This document shows positions 1-4,913 of a stretch of 7,063 nt of DNA, one piece after another. This stretch comes from Pseudomonadota bacterium (GTDB taxonomy: Bacteria; Pseudomonadota; Alphaproteobacteria; Rhodobacterales; Rhodobacteraceae). The position numbers were made by a program, and so were the translations under genes. The notes beneath the pieces are model-generated. The model worked only from the letters and a program-made list of their open reading frames with translations, made no database searches and had not been told where the DNA came from. Within the stretch, counting starts at the first letter, position 1, and each line of letters begins with the position of its first letter. The DNA is taken from positions 1 to 7,063 of the forward strand of contig JAKAJW010000373.1 in the NCBI GenBank assembly GCA_021813645.1, read 5' to 3'.

Positions 1-269
1 GCCGCCGAAACCTTGTTGCCGAAGTCGCGCTTGAAGGCGAAGCCGGGAAGCATGTAGCTGCCCGCCATATTGCCGGATTTGGCCCCGCCGTAGCTGGCCG
101 TCGCGGTGCCCGAGACATTCGGATCGGCGAAGCCGAGCGTGACCTCGCCATAGGTGCCTTTCTCGAACAGCGGGCTGATCCCCTGTCCGGAACGGTCGAT
201 CCCGCCGGCATGGGCCGCACCGACCTGGGCTGCGGCGAACCCCGCCGCGAGGATGATCTTTGTTTTCAT
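1..269 (-). CDS. FadL/OmpP1-family outer-membrane transport protein, N-terminal part (runs off the window)
   Basis: Reading from an ATG at 269-267, the minus strand encodes 89 codons and continues past base 1 without a stop. The protein opens with a clear Sec signal peptide: MKTK, a hydrophobic alanine-rich core, and a predicted cut after Ala-His-Ala at residue 21. The mature start GGIDRSGQGISPLFEKGTYG, followed by a glycine- and aromatic-rich stretch (LGFADPNVSGTA), resembles the N-termini of FadL/OmpP1 porins common in Rhodobacterales. Family members are 14-stranded outer-membrane barrels that let long-chain fatty acids or other hydrophobic compounds through; the substrate here cannot be told. 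A purine-rich ribosome site (GGAGG, 9 bases upstream) supports the start. It lies 97 bases downstream of the DMT transporter on the same strand. Family assignment is fairly secure from the mature N-terminus, but only about a fifth of the expected length is visible. Confidence 0.78.
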   Translation of the reverse strand, partial: MKTKIILAAGFAAAQVGAAHAGGIDRSGQGISPLFEKGTYGEVTLGFADPNVSGTATASYGGAKSGNMAGSYMLPGFAFKRDFGNKVSA

Positions 270-296
270 GTCCCTCTCCCTCCGATGCGGTGGACG

Positions 297-341
297 CGCA
301 ACGGCTCTGAGCAAAAGGCTAGGTTGCGTGGGCCCGTTGCG
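297..341. repeat. 8-bp inverted repeat (CGCAACGG / CCGTTGCG) overlapping the porin promoter candidate
   Basis: CGCAACGG at 297-304 is the exact reverse complement of CCGTTGCG at 334-341, with 29 bases between. A further GTTGCGT copy lies at 324-330, in direct orientation to the one at 336-342. The arms flank the candidate -10 box and touch the -35 box, where a repressor or activator could act. The spacing is long for an RNA terminator and there is no T-run, so an operator is the better reading, though chance is possible in GC-rich DNA. Confidence 0.3.
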
Positions 342-345
342 TCAA
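316..345 (-). promoter_or_regulatory. Candidate promoter for the FadL-like gene
   Basis: On the minus strand a TTGACG -35 element (345-340) is followed after 18 bases by TAGCCT (321-316), which keeps the most conserved T, A and final T of a -10 box. It would place the transcript start about 40 bases before the FadL-like ATG. The -35 match is good and the -10 match only fair, so this rests on position and partial consensus. If real, the porin gene can be expressed independently of the DMT transporter upstream. Confidence 0.35.
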
Positions 346-366
346 TCAGTTACGCCACGTCAAAGC

Positions 367-1356
367 CTAGACAGCGGGGTGGCGTGACTTCGCGGCACGG
401 GTTTCGTTGCGGACATTGTAGAAATTTGCGGCGAAGATCACCGCAGCGCCCAAGAACACCATCGGATCCAGCGCCTCGCCATAGAGCACCATGCCAACGA
501 CGGCGATCACCGGCAGGCGGGTGAAGTCGAAGGGCATGACGATGCTGGCCGGCGCGAAGCTGAGCGCGGTGGTCAGACAGTAATGCGCCAGCAGCCCGGC
601 GCCGCCGATCACCAGCAGCCCCGGCCCGGTGGTGGCGTCGGGCAGGCGCAGATGGCCGCCCCAGGCGAAGGCGCAGATCAGCCCCATCACCGTCTGCATC
701 GTCGTCATCCAGAACAGGATCGACAGCACCGGTTCGGTTCGAGTCAGCCGCTTGGTGAAGATGGCGGTGCCGGCGAACCCGACGGCGGCCGTCGCCGCGG
801 CGATCAGCCCGGGCGAGATCTGGCCGGAAAACGGATGCGCGACAATCAGGATGCCGAGGAAGCCCAGGGCCACGGCAGTGGCCCGCGGCCGGGTCAGCGG
901 CTCGGCCAGCAGGAAGGGGGCGAGCAGCGCAACCCAGACCGGCGCGGTGAATTCGAGCGCGAAGACCTGGGCGAGCGGAATCAGCGTCAGCGCCCAGAAC
1001 CACAGGTTCTGGCCGGCGAAATGGCACAGGTTGCGCAGCAGATGGGTCGGCAGCCGCCGCGGCCGGATATCGCCGAGCCGGCCGCGCAGCGCGGCGATGC
1101 CGAGAACCGCCGTCAGACCGATCAGCGAGCGGTAGGTCATCAGCTCGAAGGTGGAGAGCTCGACCTGGACCATGCGCCCGGCGACCGCCATGGCCGAGAA
1201 GGAGGTGATCGCCCCGGTCATCCAAAGCGCGGCCTTCAGCACCTGCGGGCGGGCAGGGCGGTCGGCCCCTACGATGGGGCGGCGGGGAGTCGGGCCGGAA
1301 TCCATCCGGCCGACAGAGCACGGATCGCGGCCGAAGAGAAGCGGCCGCGCGGGCAC
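367..1356 (-). CDS. EamA/DMT-superfamily transporter (10 membrane helices)
   Basis: This 329-residue inner-membrane protein has ten hydrophobic segments, at roughly 40-60, 73-91, 108-124, 127-148, 158-174, 183-201, 209-233, 243-263, 273-291 and 297-314. They form the two tandem five-helix EamA repeats typical of drug/metabolite exporters. Family-like stretches are MTYRSLIG, LEFTAPVWVALLAPFLLAEP closing the first repeat, and FDFTRLPVIAVVGMVLYGE in the second. Members export amino acids, metabolites or other small molecules; the substrate cannot be read from sequence. The start is uncertain: GTG at 1356-1354 has a GGAGG site five bases upstream, while the ATG at 1305-1303 (residue 18) lacks a good site but would remove a charged, non-conserved leader. 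The stop is TAG at 369-367. A weak TTGAGA/TATCCG pair with a 16-base spacer (1480-1453, minus strand) is the only promoter-like signal upstream. Confidence 0.88.
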   Translation of the reverse strand: MPARPLLFGRDPCSVGRMDSGPTPRRPIVGADRPARPQVLKAALWMTGAITSFSAMAVAGRMVQVELSTFELMTYRSLIGLTAVLGIAALRGRLGDIRPRRLPTHLLRNLCHFAGQNLWFWALTLIPLAQVFALEFTAPVWVALLAPFLLAEPLTRPRATAVALGFLGILIVAHPFSGQISPGLIAAATAAVGFAGTAIFTKRLTRTEPVLSILFWMTTMQTVMGLICAFAWGGHLRLPDATTGPGLLVIGGAGLLAHYCLTTALSFAPASIVMPFDFTRLPVIAVVGMVLYGEALDPMVFLGAAVIFAANFYNVRNETRAAKSRHPAV

Positions 1357-1392
1357 GCGCCCCTCCGGCCCCGACGCGGCCCGGCAAGGGCG

Positions 1393-1408
1393 CCGGTGGG
1401 GCCACCGG
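1393..1408. repeat. 7-bp inverted repeat upstream of the DMT transporter gene
   Basis: CCGGTGG (1393-1399) and CCACCGG (1402-1408) are perfect inverse copies with two bases between them, about 37 bases upstream of the GTG start of the transporter. In RNA this gives a six-pair stem with a four-base loop in the 5' leader. It could affect translation or be an operator; in DNA this GC-rich it could also be chance. Confidence 0.3.
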
Positions 1409-1836
1409 GGGCCGCCGGGTGGCGGGCTTGGCAGCCAAACCGCCGGCGGGGGCGGATAGGCTTCCGAACCCGCTTCTCAACCTGCAGAAGATCGCAGCAG
1501 CGGCCTATTTTTTCGGCAACCGCGACCTCGCCACGGCCCGGGCACGCGCCGAATCGATTGCGGGGATGCGTCGCGGCCGAGGCGAGGCTAACCTGGCAGG
1601 GGAAAGACACCGCAGCCGCCGTTCGCCGCCCGCCGCGACCGCCGGCAGCAGGCGGCCCGAAAGGCGGCGGCGTGTCGGCCGCGGCAGGCGGCGGGCAACC
1701 GCTGCGGCCGACGGCCGGGCCGCCACCGGGCGCGGCTGCGGAGACTAAAGGATCGCGACAAAACGCAATTCGGCGCCGCGTCAGCCAGCGCGAAAGCGGA
1801 CCGGAACGCGATTTCGGTTTTGGCGGGGAGGGGGAC

Positions 1837-1873
1837 GGGGAACGGCCCGACCGTGGGGATAGGGCCGTTCCCC
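1837..1873. terminator. Strong 12-bp hairpin without a T-tract, possible terminator
   Basis: GGGGAACGGCCC (1837-1848) and GGGCCGTTCCCC (1862-1873) are perfect inverse copies around a 13-base loop. Such a stem is very stable and unlikely by chance. It lies about 220 bases beyond the luxR stop (minus strand) and about 480 bases upstream of the DMT transporter. Neither side carries a T-run: the minus-strand downstream side is C-rich and the plus side continues CGCGCC. It could stop read-through between luxR and the DMT gene, or be the stem of an unrecognised small RNA. The structure is seen directly; the role is inferred. Confidence 0.4.
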
Positions 1874-2043
1874 CGCGCCAGTCGTTTGGGGATGAAGACG
1901 GGGCGCAGTCTTAGTGCCTCGAGCTCAGGCGGACTATGCGCCCGAGCCGCTCAGCTGCGAAACCGCTTGCCTGCAATCTCAGGTCTCCCGGCCCGCGTTC
2001 CATGGCTAAGCCACCACTCTCGGAACAAGGCCATAGTGCGACG

Positions 2044-2056
2044 TGACGTAACGTCA
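2044..2056. repeat. 13-base palindrome TGACGTAACGTCA downstream of luxR
   Basis: TGACGT and ACGTCA are perfect inverse copies around a single A, centred about 40 bases beyond the luxR stop codon. It is flanked by two copies of AGTGCG, at 2034-2039 and 2060-2065, the second with the same orientation as the first. A one-base centre cannot form a hairpin loop without opening pairs, so a dimeric protein binding site is more plausible than a terminator. No neighbouring gene start is positioned to use it, so its role is unknown. Confidence 0.35.
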
Positions 2057-2089
2057 GAGTAGTGCGGGATTCCCTACCTGACCAAAAGA

Positions 2090-2827
2090 TCAAGTTTCCG
2101 TGATGAAGATTTGCGCAAGCTGCGAGGCCTTCGCGACGGCATGCGCCGTGGTGTCCACGTCGAGGGCTTCACGCGCCAGACGCAGGTGCTTTTCCACCAT
2201 GGCGGCGGAGATCCCCATCAGGATGGCAATGTCCTGGGTGGTCTTGCCCTGGGCCACCCATTCCAGCGCCTCGCGCTGGCGCTGGGTCAGCGGCGAGGCG
2301 ATGCGGCGGGGCAGAGACGTGACCTTCAGATGCAGGGTCGTCGACAACGCCACCAGGTGGCGCTTTTCCCGTGCCCAGATCTCGTCGAGCACGGCCTGCG
2401 CCACCCCTGGCGCCCCGACCAGCCCGACGGCGCCCTTGGCGCGCGTCGAGACGTCCTTGAAGCTCACCGAATAGCCGGCGGTGACCCCCATGGACCGGTT
2501 GAATTCCACCACCCGACGCTCCGCCGGGGTCAGCTCGCCCGCGACATAGGCATCCGCCACCCTCTGCCAGCTGGCCCAGCCGACGTTCTTGGAGGCCCAG
2601 CGCACCATCGGCGCGTCGCGGTAGAGCCCCTTGCCGATGAAGGTGTCGAGATAGGCCGCTTCGTGGTTCGACAGGGTGAGCACATGGTCCAGGCCGTAGG
2701 GGTCGGACTGGTGGTTCATGTTGTAGCCGTAGAGAACCCGAGTGAACCCGAGTTCACCCACAATCTCCACATAGAGCTGCCAAACCCGGTTGACACTCTC
2801 TGCCTCGAGCATTCGCTCGAGACCCAC
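2090..2827 (-). CDS. LuxR-family transcriptional regulator, autoinducer-binding-like domain plus LuxR HTH (LuxR solo)
   Basis: A 245-residue cytoplasmic DNA-binding protein with two parts. Residues about 10-165 look like the autoinducer-binding domain (VGELGFTRVLYGYN near the start; WASWQRV at 84-90). Residues about 178-240 are a LuxR-type helix-turn-helix: LTQRQREALEWVAQGKTTQD, then IAILMGIS and VEKHLRLAREALDV. Length is normal for the LuxR/TraR class. No luxI-type synthase is in the window. Aligned by eye to TraR, the residues that hold acyl-homoserine lactone appear replaced: W57 by Tyr59, Y61 by Phe63 and D70 by Ala72, with an Asp one place earlier; the second Trp (Trp87) and Gly114 are kept. 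The ligand may therefore not be a standard AHL. Start is GTG at 2827 or ATG at 2812; neither has a good ribosome site. It is divergent from the FAD oxidoreductase, its likeliest target. Confidence 0.85.
   Translation of the reverse strand: MGLERMLEAESVNRVWQLYVEIVGELGFTRVLYGYNMNHQSDPYGLDHVLTLSNHEAAYLDTFIGKGLYRDAPMVRWASKNVGWASWQRVADAYVAGELTPAERRVVEFNRSMGVTAGYSVSFKDVSTRAKGAVGLVGAPGVAQAVLDEIWAREKRHLVALSTTLHLKVTSLPRRIASPLTQRQREALEWVAQGKTTQDIAILMGISAAMVEKHLRLAREALDVDTTAHAVAKASQLAQIFITET
2734..2753. repeat. Perfect 10-bp tandem duplication inside luxR
   Basis: GAACCCGAGT occurs twice back to back inside the luxR coding region, covering residues Glu-Leu-Gly-Phe-Thr-Arg-Val. Loss or gain of one unit would shift the reading frame. 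The encoded motif (LGF-x-R-V-L-Y-G) is normal for the family, so the present two-copy state is in frame and the repeat may be only a codon coincidence. Confidence 0.5.
2804..2821. repeat. 7-bp inverted repeat at the luxR start region
   Basis: CTCGAGC (2804-2810) and GCTCGAG (2815-2821) are perfect inverse copies around a four-base loop. In the luxR transcript the hairpin covers codons 3 to 8 and places the alternative ATG (2812-2810) at the loop/stem junction. It could mask that start or simply be 5' coding structure; the HTH regulator could also bind it. Seen directly; function inferred. Confidence 0.4.
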
Positions 2828-2880
2828 CAGGATCGCTTGCGTTCCAAGCTTCAGTGGATCCCCCAGCGTTATGGTACGCC

Positions 2881-2894
2881 CAAACGATTGTTTG
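2881..2894. promoter_or_regulatory. Candidate operator: inverted repeat CAAAC-N4-GTTTG between luxR and the oxidoreductase
   Basis: CAAAC and GTTTG are perfect inverse arms around GATT in the 147-base region between the divergent starts. It is an AT-richer patch than its surroundings, lies about 55-70 bases from the luxR start and about 80-95 bases from the oxidoreductase ATG, and would suit a dimeric regulator. It does not match the 20-bp lux-box pattern. No good -35/-10 pair was found for either gene nearby. The divergent LuxR is the obvious candidate binder, but that is inference. Confidence 0.35.
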
Positions 2895-2963
2895 CCATGT
2901 GAATCCTGACTTGTCGAGTGCTGCCGCTTTTCCCGGCCCTTGCGTCGTGCCAGAAGGCGTCGA

Positions 2964-2970
2964 TGGAGGT
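2964..2970 (+). promoter_or_regulatory. Ribosome binding site deciding the oxidoreductase start
   Basis: GGAGGT within 2964-2970 lies five bases before the ATG at 2975. This near-perfect Shine-Dalgarno site, together with the FAD-binding beta strand beginning three residues after that Met, favours 2975 over the in-frame ATG at 2963, which has only a GAAGG-like site. Confidence 0.6.
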
Positions 2971-2974
2971 GGCG

Positions 2975-4156
2975 ATGCTCGAATCTTGGGACGTTCTGGT
3001 GGTCGGCGGCGGCGTTATGGGCGCCTCGGCGGCCTATTGGCTGACCCGGCAGCAGCTGGGCTTGCGGGTTCTGGTGGTGGAGATGGACCCGAGCTATGCC
3101 CGCGCCGCCACCGCGCTGTCGGTCGCCTCGGTGCGGCTGCAGTTTTCCAACCCGGTCAACGTGGCGATCTCGCGCTTCGGGGTCGGGTTCATCCGCGACT
3201 TCCAGGCCGCGCTCGGCCGCGATGTCGGCATCCCGACCCTGGGGCTGCGCGAGAACGGCTATCTGTTCCTCGCCGGCACGCCCGATGCCGCATCGCGCCT
3301 GCAGAGCCTGGCCGCGATGCAGCGCGATCTCGGCGCCGCGACCGAGGTGCTCGACCCTGCGGCGCTAGCCGCCCGTTTCCCCTGGCTCAACCTCGAGGAT
3401 GTCAGCGCCGGCTCGTTCGGGCCGCGCGACGAGGGCTGGTTCGACAACATGGGCCTGTTGAACGGCTTCCGGCTGGCCGCCCGGGCCCAGGGCGCCGAGT
3501 TCCGCCGCGACCGCGTCGTGCGGCTGCTGCGCGAGGGCGACCGGGTGACCGGGGCCGAGCTTGCCTCCGGCGGCCGGATCGCCGCCGGCGCGGTGCTGAA
3601 CGCCGCCGGAACGCGGGCCGCGGCGCTGATGCGCGAGCTGGGCGAGGCGCTGCCCGTCGAGCCGCGCAAGCGCACCGTCTTCGTGATCGACGCCCCGAAC
3701 GCCCGCCACCCGGATGCGCCGCTGCTGATCGACCATACCGGCTTCTACATGCGCCCCGAACACGGCCAATGGATCATCGCCACCGTGCCGGAGGTCGATC
3801 CGGCGGTGGACCCGGACGATTTCGAGCCCGACGCCAACCAGTTCGAAGAGATCATCTGGCCGCTGGTCTATGCCCGCGCGCCGGGTTTCGACGCGGTGAA
3901 GGTGGTGCGGCTCTGGGTCGGGCAATACGATTACAACCTGCTCGACCAGAACGCGATCGTCGGGCGCTGGCCGGGGCTGGAGGGGCTTTACGTCCTGAAC
4001 GGCTTTTCCGGCCACGGGCTGCAGCAATCGCCGGCCATGGGCCGCGGCATCGCCGAGCTGATCCTGACCGGGGCTTACCAGAGCCTCGATCTCACCCCGC
4101 TCGGGGCCGAGCGGCTGGCGGCGTCGCAGCCGGTGCTGGAACAGGCGATCGTCTGA
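2975..4156 (+). CDS. FAD-dependent oxidoreductase, DAO family, FOXRED1-like
   Basis: A 393-residue soluble flavoenzyme. The N-terminal Rossmann fold is plain: DVLVVGGGVMG with the glycine motif at residues 11-16 and Glu36 ending the second strand (VLVVEMD), which binds the FAD ribose. The stretch ALSVASVRLQFS (47-58) and the C-terminal YDYNLLDQNAIVG (about 318-330) with NGFSGHGLQQSPAMGR (342-357) closely follow the FOXRED1 branch of the D-amino-acid/sarcosine oxidase family. Relatives oxidise amino or N-methylated amino compounds and reduce FAD; the substrate here is unknown. ATG at 2975 is chosen because GGAGGT lies five bases upstream and the strand starts there; an ATG at 2963 and a GTG at 2918 are possible earlier starts. 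No signal peptide, so cytoplasmic. It is divergent from the LuxR regulator, and its stop faces ssb across two hairpins. Confidence 0.88.
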   Translation: MLESWDVLVVGGGVMGASAAYWLTRQQLGLRVLVVEMDPSYARAATALSVASVRLQFSNPVNVAISRFGVGFIRDFQAALGRDVGIPTLGLRENGYLFLAGTPDAASRLQSLAAMQRDLGAATEVLDPAALAARFPWLNLEDVSAGSFGPRDEGWFDNMGLLNGFRLAARAQGAEFRRDRVVRLLREGDRVTGAELASGGRIAAGAVLNAAGTRAAALMRELGEALPVEPRKRTVFVIDAPNARHPDAPLLIDHTGFYMRPEHGQWIIATVPEVDPAVDPDDFEPDANQFEEIIWPLVYARAPGFDAVKVVRLWVGQYDYNLLDQNAIVGRWPGLEGLYVLNGFSGHGLQQSPAMGRGIAELILTGAYQSLDLTPLGAERLAASQPVLEQAIV

Positions 4157-4172
4157 ACCGCCCCGAAACGAA

Positions 4173-4198
4173 GCCGCGGCCGGAACACCGGCCGCGGC
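4173..4198 (-). terminator. 11-bp hairpin terminator for ssb, probably bidirectional
   Basis: GCCGCGGCCGG (4173-4183) and CCGGCCGCGGC (4188-4198) pair perfectly around a four-base loop, between the convergent stops of the oxidoreductase (4156) and ssb (4241). Read on the minus strand the stem is followed by TTCGTTTC, a modest T-rich tail, so it fits a rho-independent terminator for ssb. On the plus strand, 17 bases after the oxidoreductase stop, it is followed by AATTCG, a poorer tail, but the stem may also stop that transcript. Confidence 0.68.
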
Positions 4199-4202
4199 AA
4201 TT

Positions 4203-4222
4203 CGGGCGGCGATCGCCGCCCG
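4203..4222. terminator. 20-bp perfect palindrome beside the terminator hairpin
   Basis: CGGGCGGCGATCGCCGCCCG is a perfect 20-base palindrome lying four bases from the neighbouring hairpin and about 18 bases beyond the ssb stop. As RNA it gives an eight-pair stem with a GATC loop. With the adjacent stem it makes a tandem hairpin block between two convergent genes. It lacks its own T-tail; its centre contains GCGATCGC. Likely part of the transcription stop. Confidence 0.5.
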
Positions 4223-4240
4223 GCCAAGATCAGTGCGGGA

Positions 4241-4750
4241 TCAGAACGGGATTTCGTCGTCCATATCGCTGCGGCCGCCGCCCTGGCCGCCGCCGAAGCC
4301 GCCCGAGCCCGAGGACCCGCCGCCGTAGCCGGGGCCACTCGAACCGCCGCCATAGCCCGGGCCGGCATCGTAGCCGCCCGCGTCACCGCCGCCTTCACCG
4401 CGGCCGTCGAGCAGGGTCAGCTCGCCGCGGAACGGCCGCAGCACGACCTCGGTGGTGTAGCGGTCCTGGCCGGACTGGTCCTGCCATTTCCGGGTTTCCA
4501 GCTGGCCCTCGATATAGACCTTGGAACCCTTGCGCAGATATTGCTCGGCCACCCGCACCAGGTTTTCGTTGAAGATGGCGACCGAATGCCACTCGGTGCG
4601 CTCCTTGCGCTCGCCGGTGGCCTTGTCGCGCCAGTTCTCCGATGTGGCGATGCGCAGGTTGCAGACCTTGCCGCCGGACTGGAAGCTGCGGACCTCGGGA
4701 TCGCGCCCGAGATTGCCCACCAGGATCACCTTGTTTACCGAACCAGCCAT
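4241..4750 (-). CDS. ssb: Single-stranded DNA-binding protein SSB
   Basis: A 169-residue SSB that coats single-stranded DNA during replication, recombination and repair. Residues 1-112 form the OB fold, starting MAGSVNKVILVGNLGRDPE. The aromatic residues that stack on DNA in the E. coli protein are present in matching places: Trp40, Trp54, Phe60 and Trp89. A glycine-rich, flexible linker (about 117-160) follows and ends in the conserved acidic tip DMDDEIPF, which recruits partner proteins. The linker has two tandem copies of GPGYGGGSS (130-147). The ATG at 4750 has a GGAG site six bases upstream. It is divergent from the lytic transglycosylase across 163 bases and convergent with the oxidoreductase. 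No LexA-type GTTC-N7-GTTC box was seen upstream, so SOS control is not evident. Confidence 0.97.
   Translation of the reverse strand: MAGSVNKVILVGNLGRDPEVRSFQSGGKVCNLRIATSENWRDKATGERKERTEWHSVAIFNENLVRVAEQYLRKGSKVYIEGQLETRKWQDQSGQDRYTTEVVLRPFRGELTLLDGRGEGGGDAGGYDAGPGYGGGSSGPGYGGGSSGSGGFGGGQGGGRSDMDDEIPF
4310..4363. repeat. Two tandem 27-bp units in the ssb linker
   Basis: These bases encode two consecutive copies of the nine residues GPGYGGGSS. The protein copies are identical while the DNA copies differ at several synonymous positions, so the duplication is not recent or is kept by selection on composition. Such linkers vary in length among SSBs. Confidence 0.7.
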
Positions 4751-4797
4751 CGCGCTCTCCTCGAATCCATGTCCGCCCTGCTTACATCACGCCGGCA

Positions 4798-4803
4798 GCT
4801 ATA
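4798..4803 (-). promoter_or_regulatory. Candidate -10 element for ssb
   Basis: TATAGC on the minus strand sits about 48 bases before the ssb ATG in one of the few AT-rich spots of the divergent region. No convincing -35 hexamer lies 16-18 bases upstream, so this is a weak call based on position and the TATA match. Confidence 0.25.
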
Positions 4804-4886
4804 TGAACTGCCTGCGCGCCGAGGGCGGGGCCGGCAGGCTTTCGCCCAGCGTCAGGCCGCCGTCTGGCCTCGCGGCGCAAAGCCGC

Positions 4887-4892
4887 TATAGT
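4887..4892 (+). promoter_or_regulatory. Candidate -10 element for the lytic transglycosylase gene
   Basis: TATAGT, five of six bases matching TATAAT, lies 21 bases before the ATG at 4914, embedded in otherwise GC-rich DNA. The hexamer 17 bases upstream (CTGGCC) matches the -35 consensus at only three positions. A transcript from here would have a leader of about 15 bases, just enough to hold the GAGAGG ribosome site. Confidence 0.35.
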
Positions 4893-4913
4893 CCCGCGCG
4901 ATCGAGAGGTGGA

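Larger units (their letters stand above)
1357..2089. other. Long gene-poor interval, no convincing coding sequence
   Basis: About 730 bases separate the DMT transporter start from the luxR stop. The reading frames here are open mainly because the DNA is very GC-rich. Their translations are arginine-, proline- and alanine-rich with no recognisable domain. The part up to about 1800 is dense in GCC/CGG triplets; from about 1900 to 2089 the base composition is closer to even. One coding-like patch lies on the plus strand at about 1455-1570, with reading NPLLNLQKIAAAAYFFGNRD; it collapses into Arg/Pro-rich sequence afterwards and may be a decayed gene remnant. No tRNA, riboswitch or transposase remnant was recognised. 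Inverted repeats inside it are listed separately. Confidence 0.6.

Noticed and set aside
350..1480. Long minus-strand open frame over the DMT transporter
   Set aside because: Its translation is Arg/Ala/Pro-rich with no domain, while the overlapping frame 367-1356 encodes a clear ten-helix transporter.
1269..1748. Open frames in the gap on both strands, including a 113-codon minus frame and a 109-codon plus frame
   Set aside because: Composition is dominated by Arg, Pro and Ala, no ribosome site or domain is seen, and one overlaps the transporter start. Only a short coding-like patch is noted as possible remnant.
583..1914. 443-codon plus-strand open frame crossing the transporter and the gap
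   Set aside because: It is antisense to the transporter, rich in Gln/Arg/Gly, with no motif; GC-rich DNA keeps such frames open.
1915..2013. Possible tRNA-like sequence ending GCCACCA
   Set aside because: No acceptor stem, T-arm GGTTCRA or anticodon arm could be assembled.
1911..2093. 60-codon minus-strand frame downstream of luxR
   Set aside because: It begins with TTG inside the luxR end, has no domain or ribosome site, and covers the palindrome region.
2881..2894. lux box upstream of the oxidoreductase
   Set aside because: The inverted repeat is 14 bases with CAAAC arms and does not match the 20-base lux-box pattern, so it is listed only as a generic operator candidate.
2111..2902. 263-codon plus-strand open frame antisense to luxR
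   Set aside because: Low-complexity His/Arg/Gly/Val translation; the opposite strand has a full LuxR regulator.
2854..4572. 572-codon plus-strand open frame through the oxidoreductase and ssb
   Set aside because: Shadow frame, extremely rich in Arg/Ala/Pro/Gly; the FAD protein in another frame has clear motifs.
4521..4913. N-terminal extension of the lytic transglycosylase into ssb
   Set aside because: The extension is antisense to ssb and precedes a good signal peptide with its own ribosome site, so the start at 4914 is preferred.
4751..4913. LexA/SOS box upstream of ssb
   Set aside because: No GTTC-N7-GTTC or inverse was found; the single GAAC at 4805-4808 has no partner at the right distance.
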